From assembly GCA_963920635.1 (NCBI GenBank), contig OY987300.1, positions 82,127,899 through 82,191,898 on the forward strand: 64,000 bases of DNA, read 5' to 3'. Below are positions 37,425-49,189 of this stretch, piece after piece. The position numbers and the translations under genes are program-made. The stretch comes from Pseudeuparius sepicola (lineage: Eukaryota; Arthropoda; Insecta; Coleoptera; Anthribidae). The notes under the pieces are model-generated. The model worked only from the letters and a program-made list of their open reading frames with translations, was not told where the DNA came from and searched no databases. Within the stretch, counting starts at the first letter, position 1; each line of letters opens with the position of its first letter.

Positions 37425-38406
37425 ATGGGCAAAAATGACCGGTTATTTTTTGTAATTAACCGGTTAATAACCGGTTAATTTTTGTTTGTGGTTTAACCGG
37501 TTATTTGAAGCAGTAACCAAACACAGGTTAGTTGTCTCAAAACCAAAGAATGCTGATCGTTTTTCTCTCTTTTTTTGGAACTGCATCATGCTGGGCGCGA
37601 AATAAAATAAAATAGCAAGGTTAGTTCTTCTTCGTCCTGTCTTTTTATGGCCTCTGCCTTGCAGCAATCTAGCCAATATGGGGCAAGTGCCACCTCATCG
37701 TTAGGACGGATATGTCCAGCTTTTGCTGTGTCCGCCCTGGAACAAAAGTGTTGGTCCAGGTCCGCCCAACTTGGAAACTTGATCTAAATTTCTTATATCT
37801 CCCACTGGAATGCTCTTGTGAGTATAAAATCTTTCTCGTATTTCCTCTTCGCAGGGACGAATATGGCCAGCTAAGCTGTGTCCGCCCAATTTTAAACTTG
37901 ATTTTTTTTTAAACACTATTGCTTTCCAATTACTGTTTCCAAAAGAATCTTTCTCGTAGTTTTATTAGTTCACCTTTAGCCTTGCTTATCAAGAATTATT
38001 GTCAACCTTTTCCTTCTGAGCTTACAATATCCATGTGGATCCTTCTCATTTCTTAACCTTCGCAAATCCGCTATTATCTATTGCATCTCATCATCTTTAC
38101 CGAAACAAACTTCATTAGACCACAGACTCCGCACCACTATTCATTATTTTACTGCTCAAGACTATTGCCGGCCCTTTATTGGACCGAATTGTTTAACTAA
38201 ATTGAACATGCACTCTAAGGCGGCCACCTGGGGAGATGGAGAGGCCAAGAGACCAGTAAGTGAGAGTGACGTGTAACCTAAAAATAAAGGTTCAGGTTAC
38301 TATCCGGTTATATGAAAAACTGGTTATTTTTGTCCCAGTTAACCGATCCCAGTTAAACCGCCAGGTAAAATAACCGGTTATTTTTCAATAACCGCTTATC
38401 CCTAGG
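37425..38406. mobile_element. hAT-like non-autonomous element 2
   Basis: The left end CTAGGAATGGGCAAAAATGA and right end (inverse) CTAGGGATAAGCGGTTATTG resemble hAT termini. Both subterminal regions carry many AACCGGTTA words. A clear 8 bp target duplication could not be read. The interior has no transposase. It also contains a degenerate direct repeat with GGACGGATATGTCCAGCTTT / GGACGAATATGGCCAGCTAA. Confidence 0.6.
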
Positions 38407-38660
38407 TTTATAATAAAGAAGTTTCTCTTTATTTTATTTTCAAGGCCAAATTTTCGGTGGACTCGTCTATTCAACACACCGCGAGCTCTAGTTCTGCTAC
38501 TAACTAATTTGCGATCATTTGCACAATCCGGCAACAAGGCGGTCGGTTTGGCTAATGTCCGACGGATAGCCGGCCATCTAGTAGGCGGTAGCGCCATCAA
38601 TATTCGCGGTGTTGCCAGATTGTGTAAATTATCCTGATTGTTTTGACTATATTCCATACA
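38407..38660. other. Possible solo LTR or repeat, uncertain
   Basis: On the minus strand the sequence has AAAATAAAATAAAGAGAAAC followed by TTCTTTATTATAAACC, preceded by a GC-rich stretch with GCGGTGTGTTGAATAGACG. This layout resembles an LTR with its polyadenylation signal. The evidence is weak. Confidence 0.25.
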
Positions 38661-38811
38661 ATGTGATTAGGTAGGTATGTGCCAAAATTATGGATTTGCT
38701 TTGGTTTCATTTATTTAAAAGTTTATTTTCTTCTTTTCAGTGCATTTAAATAGAAGTTTGTTTTTATAAATATTTTTTACCTATTAATTAATTTATTATT
38801 TTTTTAGTTCA

Positions 38812-38960
38812 AGAAAATGTATCCGCCATGTTGGAACTGTGGCCATATTGAATTTAGTGTGATGTCACTAACTTTATCGTTTTCTATTCTTCAAGCCGTT
38901 TAATTTCATACCCATATAAAGGGGTTAGACAATAAATGCATCATCCGTTATCTTGGAGCG
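38812..38960. repeat. Copy of the 49.2 kb satellite unit
   Basis: CCATATTGAATTTAGTGTGA followed by TGTCACTAACTTTATCG and GGAGCGGCGGCTATTTTGAA match, inverted, the tandem unit at 49.2-49.5 kb. Confidence 0.75.
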
Positions 38961-39873
38961 GCGGCTATTTTGAAAGTATTAAGTACAATATTTGAGATAT
39001 TGTATTGTAACCGGAAGCAAATCTGCATGCAAAATTTCGGCTCAATTGGATGTCAATAGGTGGTTCTAATTCAGCTTGCAAGATTTTATTTTACCTACCT
39101 AAAAATTTGTAAAAAATTTTAAATGTTGCATAACCAATCATATACATTTATTTTTGTTTGTGTCGTTTTACCAACTTGTTATTGTTTACGAAATTATATT
39201 TTCTATGTTCAATAAACTATAATCTATAATGATCAAGATAAAGGGAATTATTGTTATTATTATTATTATTATTATTACCAAGTTACGGGTGGTAAGTATT
39301 ATGAAAGGCCTAGGGGCGGCAAAATTCTTAATCCGCCACTGGAGCACATAAAATTCTTCAAGCAGATACTATTATTTATAATAGTGTCATTTTACAAAAC
39401 ATTTCAATATTTGGTAGGTAATTTTTATATGAATTTGGATGCATTTCGATTTTTGAGTTATTTTCGGATAGTTAATTAAAACGTAGAAATTGACAGGCGA
39501 TCGAATTCTATACGCGTCCATTTATTTGGGATAAGCTCATTTTCAATAGGCATGGCCACGGATTATTTATCAAAAAATTTCTAATCCCTCAGATATTCAA
39601 GATAATTTTAATCGTTGAGTGATCACTCAACGTTTTAATTCAATATTATTTAAACTTCTTAAAATGTTTCATTTTTCCAGTTGAAGTATTCTAACTTTGT
39701 AGTTGTCTTATATCCTCAAAACATTTCAGAAACGTTTGTGCTTGTGATACTTTCGTCCATTCTAAATTTAAATTGTCTACAAGGATGCCATAAAAAGTAG
39801 TAATTAAAATAACATAAATATACTACCTCTATTTATTTTCTTATGTGTGTATAACTAAATGATTCTTCTGCGT
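38961..39873. other. Intergenic, with a short hairpin
   Basis: There is an ATT microsatellite near 39252-39278 and the perfect palindrome CGTTGAGTGATCACTCAACG at about 39613. No gene was seen. Confidence 0.5.
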
Positions 39874-40581
39874 CTACGCGGTATAACCGTAATCCTTGCC
39901 ATCGACGTTCAAGTTGACAAACGCCTGACTCCCCGTGGTTTGGCCATTATTTTCTGTCGTCTGCGGAAGCGTCTCTGTCGCCTGAGTTTCCCTTCCCCCC
40001 TTCTCCATTTCCTCTACTTCCTGCACGGCTTTCTTGAAGTTATCCAGCTGCCCCGGGCTCTCCACCCCCTCGTTCACCCTGTTGGTGTTCGGAAAGAAGA
40101 GATTCCTCCTTGGCGCAACCGCCGGTTGCAGCAAGACGTTTCGGAATCCAAACGGAGACAGGGGCGGTGCCAACGCCAGCTGGGGTTCCCTCAGATAAAA
40201 TCCACCGGTCAGATGGAGGGGGCGGGTTGCCCCGCCGAGGGACCAACTGCCGCCGGCCACCTATACGTTTTCGTAATATTCGAACAAATTTAGTAGGTAC
40301 TTAAAACCCTCACTCATCTGTGATTCTTACCTGGCGTTGGGAACCAGGGTAAACTGTTTCCGTTTGAAAATTCGTAATCGGTACGAACGGTACCAAATGT
40401 TGACCTGAGGCGACCAAACCGAAAGTTACCACCGTTCCAAACATGAGCGGTAACCCTGTAATAACACCCTGAAAACAATTAACTTTGTTAATAACTACTG
40501 TTGAGTACAAATCACGGCAGTATTTAAGACTTTCAAGTCAAAAGTCTCCAGAAGGATTTTCAGCGATTGCAAACTCACCAT
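39874..40581 (-). CDS. Small secreted protein, unknown function
   Basis: The coding parts are 40581-40579 (ATG only), 40468-40331 and 40260-39874, giving 175 residues. The first coding exon carries just the start codon, followed by GT. The next exon continues with GVITGLPLMFGTVVTFGLVA, a convincing signal peptide. The mature part has ITNFQTETVYPGSQ, GFYLREPQLALAPPLSPFGF, PRRNLFFPNTNRVNEG and an acidic Glu/Gln/Thr-rich tail ending VNLNVDGKDYGYTA. No Cys is present in the mature chain. The layout, a tiny first exon followed by a secretory exon, is usual for cuticular and other extracellular-matrix genes, and a cuticular gene lies 3 kb away. I do not recognise a named family. Confidence 0.65.
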
Positions 40582-41870
40582 TTCTAAACCCCCTGTAGAC
40601 ACCACACTCCACTGGTACAAAATTCACGTCTGAAGCGTCCAAGATTCTAGAGAAAACTATAAGTATTATGAAGTACCTATAAGTATTTGATGCGATCCCG
40701 GTAGGCCCCTCTACTCCACCAATCGCGATCGCGTTGAAAATTGCATTCCTTTCGTACTGGTCGATCCATTTCAAGTACAATGGCAAGGCAATTATTCTGA
40801 TTCGTCATCTTTGGCTGATTGATGCCGGGCGTTTCTGGAGGCCATATAGACACAGACCGGTCGCAAGGATTTAAAAAAATTAGAAAGGACATAATAGCAT
40901 ATTTTGGCAATACCCTTTTATTGGAAACTTTTATTTTCGGACTGATCGATCCATGGTCATGGTCATTATACATATAGGTACGGACATTATATCTAGTTAT
41001 AAATAATATGATAATAATGTGGCAGTTTACAACAAATGACAATAATTGCGAGACTTCAAACGATGAATATTTATTTATTCCTATTATGCAAATTTGTTGT
41101 TGTTGTAGTAACAAATCACTGATTGTTTGATATGCTTGGATAATTTTCTGTTTCAACAAAATCTTCCTATGTTCCTATACCTACTTGATTGTTATAAAAA
41201 GTTTTATTTATTTATTTACCCCATCTGAATACACCAGAATACTCTTTAAAATAAAAAAGAATCCCTGTAACACACTGATAAAATGAATAGTTTTATATCT
41301 TTCTCCCATTTTATTATATTGTGATTGTGATAGTAATAATACATAAATCCCCATTCAGAAGAATATTAAAAAAAAGTATAGTGAGAGGGTCCGCACATGT
41401 TTGATATCATGACATTGAATTAGATAGGTATTATTATATTTCGTATAATATAAATATCTTGATCTGGTTAGGTATGTACCTACAACTCACGACTAAAATA
41501 TTGTAGCTATAGCTTTGAACTTAGGAATTCCCTTCAGACAGTGGTTACAATGGTACAATACTAAGTATCTATATTCTATCTAATTTAATATTATACCCAA
41601 TCACATAACGTTTTTGAGTTACAAATTCATTTTAGTTTAAACATTTTATTTTGAAAATTATTTTTTTTTACAAGAACGAGATGATTTTTTTGTGTCATTA
41701 AAAAGAAGGCAGTTATATGTATACCCTGTGGCTATAGCAAATACAATATTTTTTTGAAAACTGAAATCTTTTTGCAAGAATGAGACAATTTTTTCGTATC
41801 ACTAAATATACAGTGTGTCCCGAAATAGGTAAAACGACTCTTGTAAAAAAAAAATAGACTTGAAATTTGA
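40582..41870. other. Intergenic, no supported gene
   Basis: This is upstream of the secreted-protein gene and should contain its promoter. The sequence is AT-rich and ORFs are not convincing. Confidence 0.4.
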
Positions 41871-41879
41871 GCTTTTGGG

Positions 41880-42165
41880 GATCAGCCCTGCTTGGTTTGA
41901 AAGTGCCACTTTTCCGCACGCGATTGCCAATCGAGTGTGGAAAAGACACTTGCCGCAAGAGTTAGGTACACTATTTTTTCTAAAAGCGTGCGGAAAAGTA
42001 AGACACTTTTCCGCACGCATTTACTTTTCCGCACGCATTTTAGTTTAGAAAGTGTCACTTTTCCGCACTAGTGCGGAAAAGTAGTGCGGAAAAGTCCGCA
42101 TTAGTGCGGAAAAGTGACACTTTCTAAACTAAAATGCGTGCGGAAAAGTGTACTTTTACGCACGC
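41880..42165. mobile_element. GTGCGGAAAAG palindrome cluster
   Basis: The core 42022-42150 is a near-perfect inverted repeat: GCATTTTAGTTTAGAAAGTG on the left, its inverse on the right, and a centre of repeated TTTTCCGCACTAGTGCGGAA. At least ten copies of TTTCCGCAC, in both orientations, occur in 280 bp. Confidence 0.85.
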
Positions 42166-42184
42166 TTGTAGAAAAAGTATTTTT

Positions 42185-42560
42185 TTACTACTAACCTGAG
42201 AAATCATCATTATTTACCTCATTCCTCTAATGAGAAGTAATATTTCTCACCCTAGGTAAATAATGATAATAAAAAATTACCTAGGTAAATAATGAAAAAT
42301 TTTCTATATGACATTTAAAGATTAGTGTCATTTTATCAGCTTGACAACTGAACTCCGAGGCTACAGGCTACTTGATATTTCAAAGTATTTGAAAAAAGCG
42401 AGAAATGACTAAAATAAACTAAAATATGGCAATATTTCAATGTAGTAGTAAAAAAAATTCTATATATACACTTCGGTTGAGAAGGCCATTATTTACCTCG
42501 CATATTATACCCTCATATAAAAATGCTCGGTAAATAATGGCTTACTTTTCAACCTAAGTG
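42185..42560. repeat. TTATTTACC inverted repeats
   Basis: Words such as CATTATTTACCTC and CTAGGTAAATAATGA occur in both orientations five or more times. The outer pair is at about 42490 and 42535. It is probably a decayed foldback element. Confidence 0.55.
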
Positions 42561-43576
42561 TCTAATAAATATACTATTAATTATATAGCCAAATCTTATA
42601 TACCTACTTATGTATCGCTTATCAGGTCAGAACAATAAGTCATCAAGTAAGAATCCTTTTTCAAATGCTGATGACATATTTAATTTTTTCTGCCATTAAT
42701 AAATTATTTAGTTTTAGTGGCTCTCTCTATTAATTTCTATCTGCAAATAAAAATAATGAATTGCTGTAAGTTGTTGTCATCAAAATAATAAGGCGCAGAA
42801 ATTCCTTTCGCCGGATTTGTTTAGTAAACATCTGTTTTCTACCTTCGAGGTTAACCACGAGATGGTGCTTGCTACACTATGGGTATGCAAAATAGAAAAA
42901 TAACAACAGCAGTAACAGCACCACAGAAACTGTATTCAGAACAGGGAGCTCCTGTCAAATGGACTCCAAATTTGAAGCTTATATTTTCCAAATGTAATGA
43001 TATTGAGGTGCACTATTAAATGTTGGCTAATCTACGAATTGGGAAGATTATATTTTGGGAAAATCTTATTTCATAAGAAATGCAATCGAATAACGTCGAA
43101 AGACACAAAAAGTTGTTGTTGAAAGTGGTCAAAATTTTAGTTCATCATAACATATTAGGCGAGGCACTAAAATTTGTCAGGGTTTAATTTCTTAAGAGAG
43201 TAGTCACTTTTTTATTTTGTGGAGACTAGCGCAATGACATTTTTGAAAAGGATTTTTGTAAATATTTCTTCAACACTAAACAAAGAGCAGTGGTATATTT
43301 TTTCTTTATTTATGCAACCATTACGAAAGTAAAAGGTTTACAATATATTTCTAAGAATCTTATAACTATACTTACAAGTAATTCAATACGTTTCATCGAT
43401 CCATCGTACCTATATAAATATATCAGTTACGAAAACTTATTAACTATTTATTAAAACACACATAGGCAGGCCTTCGTATAGTAAAAAAGGTGTATGTGGC
43501 AATAATATTTATCAGTCCAATAAAATTTCTTCACGTTTAAGTATCAAGGGCTTCTTGTTTTCCTTCCTCCGTATTT
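42561..43576. other. Intergenic, no supported gene
   Basis: AT-rich with no recognised element. Presumed 3' UTR of the cuticular gene lies at its right end. Confidence 0.35.
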
Positions 43577-44205
43577 TCATCCCCTGTACCTGTAATCGTC
43601 TTGTATATCATTAGGCGAAGAATATCTGGATGGCTGAGGATAATTCTGCTGAGGGTATGATGTTGGCCGGTACTCCTCAGGTTCCGGTTGGTACTGCTGT
43701 TGCTGTTGCTCTTGTCGCGGTGGGGTAGCTCTATAAAAAAGAACACAATAGTACAAGACATATTTCTCGACGGCCAAGCCCCACCTGTAGTAGTCAGGTT
43801 GCGGCTGAGGCCTTTGTTGATGCCTGGGTGCAGCTGGGACGTCGGCTGGTTGATTCCTGCTCCCCGCTTGGTAGTTGATGTTCACTTTCAGTCCCGTCGG
43901 GTCGGTGTAAGAATAGGAGCCCTGGATGACGCCGCTAGGGTCCCCTTTGGCCGTGGCCCTGATGCCGTCTTCGGTGCGGTAGGCGAAGCCGAAGGTACCT
44001 GGCAAACGTATCAATAGGGACACTTATTACTACCTCTTAATTAGCACAGTCGTTTGGTTCGACTGAACAACGGCAATAACCAAACTTCGAAAATGTCTCA
44101 ATCGTTTTTACCGTCGGGATTTGGTTCTAGTCGGCTATCTTGAAGAATCGACGGGTTGAATTGCCCAACCGCCACGGCAGCCAGCAACGACGCACATAAC
44201 AGCAC
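43577..44205 (-). CDS. R&R-type cuticular protein (CPR family)
   Basis: Three exons are clear: 44205-44112, 43998-43785 and 43730-43577, in matching phases, giving about 154 residues after the start. The first encodes the body of a signal peptide (VLLCASLLAAVAVGQFNPS). The second holds the chitin-binding Rebers-Riddiford domain: GTFGFAYRTEDGIRATAKGD, then GSYSYTDPTGLKVNINYQAG. The last is a Gln/Pro/Tyr-rich tail. These proteins bind chitin in exoskeleton. The family pattern Y-x-x-EDGI and SYTDP..G..V is RR-1-like, but the usual E-x-G-Y aromatic is replaced by EDGI. The start exon is probably near 44262-44296 (MMTLMK..), but no GT donor in the right phase was found there. Confidence 0.85.
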
Positions 44206-44727
44206 CTGTCAAACAAAGAAATCATTTAAAAAAACAAGAAGATTCGTTATTAGGTACTTGGCAAACCAGAACGCTTTCGGTTTCATCAGTGTCATCATTG
44301 AATAAGAGTGTCGTGTAATAAAAGTAAATCATCGTTCTGCTAAACATACTATTTGCAGTGACTATAGAAAGAAGTCACTGCTATTTAGCAAGATTTTGTA
44401 ACCTTACACTAGAACTAGAATTGGTAAGAAGACCTATGTCTCGAAATATTTCCGATGCAAACAAATTTTGAAAACCTAAACTTTATATAACCTTTATATT
44501 TTAAACTTATTATAATAGTAAAGCGTTTTTTCCGTGCGTTTTGAGCTATCATCTTGGTGCATCCACCATATTAAAATTAAAATGATGTCACGTGTTTGAT
44601 AAAGAAAGAAACTAATCCGCCACCTTTGGAGCGGCGGCCATTTTGAACAAATTATAGTATAACTAATAGAGGGGAAGTTGGACAAAAGCTTGCAATTAAT
44701 AAATAATAATAATAAGATAAAAAAATA
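44206..44727. repeat. Upstream region with a satellite-unit fragment
   Basis: 44565-44650 carries AATGATGTCACGTG and CCTTTGGAGCGGCGGCCATT, a fragment of the 49.2 kb unit. The cuticular gene promoter should lie just left of it. Confidence 0.5.
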
Positions 44728-45120
44728 TATACCACGTGTTTAGAAATGACTAAAAGTATAATAAAATAATATAATAATAACAGACTAAAAAGCAAAAAAG
44801 AATCTTTCCTAACACCATAAATATTCTAAAAACGTGGGGCGCATGCAATAGAAATATAGAAGTGTAGAGGAGTTAGTATATAGCTGTCGTTGAGAAAACA
44901 TTTGCAGTAAAATACAATAATTATTGTTAGTGACTTAAATGCATGCATCAATTATCTATTGCACGCGGCCCGTGTTTTTAGAATCATTATGGGGTTAAGA
45001 AAAATTATTTTATACTTTTTAGTCCGTTTTTTAAATTATTGTACGGAGGTATACATTATTTTATTATACTTTTAGTCCTTTTTAAAAACGTGGTATATTA
45101 AAAAATATACCTATATATGT
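44728..45120. mobile_element. Foldback element, ATACCACGT / ACGTGGTAT ends
   Basis: The left arm ATATACCACGTGTTTAGAAA ... CTAAAAACGTGGGGCGCATG is matched by the inverse arm GCACGCGGCCCGTGTTTTTA ... TTTTTAAAAACGTGGTATAT. Arms are about 160 bp. The right end continues directly into the 45.0-46.2 kb repeat. Confidence 0.75.
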
Positions 45121-46200
45121 ATTTAGATATTATTATTTTTTGTTTTTTCGTCTTCTGTTTTAAATTTTGCAATCGATTTTAAACATCTTGAGGATATTAT
45201 ATGGCATAGGTTCAGTTTCTCTTAACCTAATCATATTTGAAATAGAAAATTGATATACCTACCAACAAATGTATCAATTTGTTTAATAATTGCAACGACA
45301 TAATTGTTATTTTCGTGAAAAATAAAATGTTTGTTTCAGGTTTCAATATTAATTATTGTTAGAAATCCTGGTCGTGTGTATATTTATCATTGAAAGTCTT
45401 ATATTCCTGGGGTTCGACCATAGAAAAGGACGCTGGTGTGGGTCAGCAAAACTTTTATTTATTACATTAATATATACATATTAAAGAAACAGTACAACAC
45501 GTATTTCGGCATCAGGGCCATCATCAGGTACAATACAAAGTAGACAGGTTAAAACATTATTTTTCAAATAAATTGTAATTAAAATGTTCTTCAACAGTAA
45601 TGATTTACAGTGTTTTTAGTATTATTAAATAAAAGGGTAAGAGCTAGAAAAAGCGTTACTTACATATTTTATTTGGTTGTTATTATTATCAATATACAAA
45701 TATAATCATATTACTGGGTTGGTATATTTTCTGTTACATTCTAATAGGACAAATGGTTAAATTTTTATTTTTTAGTTTCATCATGAGAGATTTTAACAAA
45801 TAAACTGAGGTCCACTGAATGTATATTTTTTCCAATATTAAAACAAATGAATTTCAGATCTTTCTTAGATACCTAAGTTATCAACTTGTGGTGCTGGAGA
45901 TTCTATTCTTGAAAACTCCTTAAATGACTGGCTTTCTTATATGTCTGTTTGTTCGTTTGTTCTTAATGCGTTTTTAACACGTTAATTTTATTTATTATAC
46001 CTACTCATGGAATGTGCTTATCTGTTCACAAATTTCCACTAGTCAATTTTTTTTATTTAATATATATTTTTTTTAACAACAAATAACATAATAATAATAT
46101 GTAGGTATTTAGCCAGTAAACATTGCATTGTCATTCAGTTTTGAAAATAGTTTAAAATCGATTGAAAATTCACAATTATTAGCAAAAAGCAACCTAAAAT
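44990..46200. repeat. Long dispersed repeat, copy 1 (with insertion)
   Basis: This matches, in the same orientation, 56650-57370. Shared runs include TTTTAGTCCTTTTTAAAAAC, TGAAATAGAAAATTG, ATATCAATTTGTTTAAT, GTGCTTATCTGTTCA and TTTCCACTAGTCAA. Copy 1 carries an extra segment at about 45330-45835 that copy 2 lacks. Confidence 0.8.
45400..45835 (-). mobile_element. Inserted retroelement-like fragment with hammerhead-like core
   Basis: The segment is present in repeat copy 1 but not copy 2. Read on the minus strand it contains GTACCTGATGATGGCCCTGA followed by TGCCGAAATACGTGTTGTAC (45531-45492). The layout is CUGAUGA, a GGC/GCC stem, then GAAA, flanked by pairing GUAC words, which fits a type I hammerhead ribozyme with a tiny stem III. 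Such motifs are known in Penelope-like retroelements and retrozymes. No reverse transcriptase is present. Confidence 0.5.
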
Positions 46201-47819
46201 TAACAACGACGTGCCGTGTAAGTCAAATCAGAATTATTGTATTGTGTTCCGATGAAAATGGGTGTCCCATTATTAGTAGTAATAAGGTAAATTTTTTTTG
46301 CAATAATAGCGAGCGTTAAGACAAAAATAAGTACTGTATCTACAGATCTACCGGTATACTTAATCCAAATGAGTTTTTTCATTCGGTATGAAATTGATTA
46401 ATGCATACTGAAATGCCGACCAGTTGAAATTATGGCCTCGCGGATAAGGAAACCGTGTCCTTATTATCATTTTCTTCTCCGCTCGGTGGCGCGGAATGTG
46501 CCATGCCGTGTGCCATATTACTCTCCCACTTTTATAAATTATTAAATTTATTGCTTAATTTGCTCGAGAAATTCCGCAACAGTAAAGCTGCCAAACCCTG
46601 ACAGCGTACTCTCCCATATTGCACCGGCGCTTGATATTTTTACCTTAGGGTGCCTCAAGGAAAAAATGCGCAATATGCAAAATAATGGCGCTCATTTGTG
46701 TACAATAATAAGGACTGTTCTTCGATCGCTTAGCGTAGGACCGTTATAATGTCCTGAATTTGCATTTTACTATGCTGAAAATATCTGATTTAATTCATTC
46801 ATCTCATTTATTATAGGCAATTAATGGGAATATTTATTGCACACTCAGATTGCGGGCATATTAAAAGTCCATGAATGCATTATATCAAATGAGTCATTAA
46901 AATAGCGCACGTATTTTTTACACAAACCTTTTACCCCGAATTCCATTTCATCACTCAATTTTTGATTGTAGATATTGAACATTACTAAAGAAAACTTTAC
47001 AAAATGTGCTATGTTGATAGGCGCGTGAAGTAGGTAGATACCTATAGATAATATTAAACTAGTTGTTATTTTTTCAAGCTTAGCCTTGCCTTAATTTATC
47101 ATTTATTTGTGTCTGTATTGGCGGTGTGTATTTTTTTAAATTTTGTTCATAGTAGATGTAGATAGTAGTGAGAACGCGGCTCATTTATTTTAATATATAC
47201 CTTAAAAAATATCCTTGGGTTGCAGAAAGCGGACTGCTGAAAATATAACACTTAAGCTTTTTTTAAATGCTCATGCATAATTTATAAAGTAAATAAACTA
47301 GATATTAGTATACCTAATTATTAATTTAAGTAATTTGTTCTGATATGCACAAACGGTTCTTACTGCATGGTACCTTATGTAATAGTAATATCATCATAAT
47401 GGAATTATTATTAATCTGTGCCTGTGTTTCTACTAGACAAAACTTACTTTTTGCACTTAATTTCAAGATCTGACATCTTACGATTATTATCAAAAAAACT
47501 TATAGTAATAAGTAAGTGTTCAGTTTCACACCTATTCTCGCTAGACAAATTGTTATTGACCGAGAATTTATGCAAGGATAGCTAATAAATTATTTAATAT
47601 GCCGTACATACATACCTACCTTTACCGGCCGGTTTGTAGATTTGTGTCAAGAGACACCTTCAAAAATATGTGTGGGCAATAAAAAGCTCATGTCGAAACA
47701 ATAGTTTTGAATTTTAAAACTATAGAAGTTAGATTTCTATATTGTAGTAGATGGGAACACTAAACAAAAACATACTAAGGTGTGAATATTTTTGACAACA
47801 TCACAAGAACCTGTGAAAT
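46201..47819. other. Intergenic, no supported gene
   Basis: AT-rich with a GGTGGCGCGGAATG patch near 46.48 kb. Nothing recognisable. Confidence 0.35.
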
Positions 47820-48510
47820 AATGGTGAAATTTTTACGAAACGTTGGATTCGTTAGGAAATTTCTGAAATATGTAAGGAATATTTGCGGAAAAATAGCAAC
47901 ATTTAGAAAATAAAAAAAACGGAAACTCCGAATTCCTAAATTATTAATAGTTACAACAATGAAAAATGATAGACTGTCAAATTTTTAACAAAGTCACAAT
48001 TTCCTGGTAATTCTCACAAACTCTATTTATTTATTTAAATAGGTACTAATATCTAAGTTAATGGAAAAAATATTTCTTCTATTTAGGGAAAAATGTGACT
48101 ACTTGCTTACTTTAAAAATGAAACTTTGGACTATTCCTAGGTTCACCTTTTATAATAACTATATCTCCCAAAATATTAAAATTAAAATGATACACTGTTG
48201 AATCGCAAGACATTTTGTTATAAACGTAAAGAATATTCTTCGTGGGAAAACAGCAAGATTTAGAGGAAAAACAGAGGGAGTTTAAAGAATTGCGAAAATG
48301 AAACTGTTCGTCTTTCATACCTTCATATTTTTATAGTGGTGCTACCAAAATATTAGAACTACAATAACAAACTAGGTACATATACATGAATAAAAATGAA
48401 TTTTTCATATTTTTCTACTGTATCTACTAAAATATGAGGACTATAAGAAAAAAAGACACACCGTTGAATTCGCAAGAAAATTTCCTATACATTGTAAGTA
48501 ACATTCGAAT
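47820..48510. repeat. Degenerate tandem repeat, about 300 bp unit
   Basis: The words AATCGCAAGACATTTTG, AATTCGCAAGAAAATTTCC and ATTCGTTAGGAAATTTC recur together with GTAAGGAATATT / GTAAAGAATATT / GTAAGTAACATT and CCAAAATATTA. Three diverged units were seen. Confidence 0.55.
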
Positions 48511-48571
48511 AGTTTATGTGTAACTTACGGAAACTAGATGGGTCGCCATACCGGGAACGTTCTGATCTCTT

Positions 48572-48757
48572 GTGGAGCAGGAAAACTGCTGCTGGGTAGT
48601 GGCTTCAGTGTCGGTGGCTTTCTTTTATAGCAAGCAGTGCGGCGCGCCCTGCCACGACTTTGCGAGGAGCTGGGGCTGTAAATGTCTCCTTGATCTGTGC
48701 TGTGGGTATGCACTTATTCAGTTCCTACACAGAACTCGCGGCGAAAGAATACCCTAA
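48572..48757 (+). CDS. Cys-rich short ORF or exon, unknown
   Basis: A 61-codon ORF stands out in base composition from its flanks. It has a hydrophobic N-terminal part (CCWVVASVSVAFFYS), then KQCGAPCHDFARSWGCKCLL and DLCCG. The Cys pattern C-x3-C-x8-C-x-C-x4-CC is dense and looks selected. A TATAG|CAAGCAG acceptor and a GG|gtatgc donor suggest instead a single exon of about 85 bp (48640-48705) in a larger gene. No family was recognised. Confidence 0.3.
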   Translation: MEQENCCWVVASVSVAFFYSKQCGAPCHDFARSWGCKCLLDLCCGYALIQFLHRTRGERIP

Positions 48758-49189
48758 AAAGTAAACGACTACCTACTGACTAGGTAGGTACATTTTCTTT
48801 TTTTTTTTGTCGAGTGTCGCATCATCCCACAACAAAATTTTGCAACTTAGCTATGTATACATATTTTATTAACTCTACGGCCTCTGAAATTTCCGACTTT
48901 TTCGAATTTTATGCTGGTCAAATTTGCCTCGGATTTTTGAATCAATGTTACTAAACGCAAAATAAATTCAATTTTAAAAAATATCAACAAATAAAATACT
49001 TAAGTCTTAAGTTATCGGGGTTTTCTAAATGTAACCGCTTCTAAGATTATCCCTTTGGTTATTACCAAATGGCATAATCTATATACCTACTTTTTTTTAA
49101 CTTGACCTGCTATATAGTATATGTATGTGCGGGTCGAATCTTGCAAGCTGAATTAGAACACCTTTAGTTCCGGTGACAATACAATATGC

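Noticed and set aside
37425..38406. Possible piggyBac or gypsy identity for the AACCGGTTA element
   Set aside because: The ends CTAGGRATRRGC fit hAT better and no TTAA duplication or LTR pair was seen.
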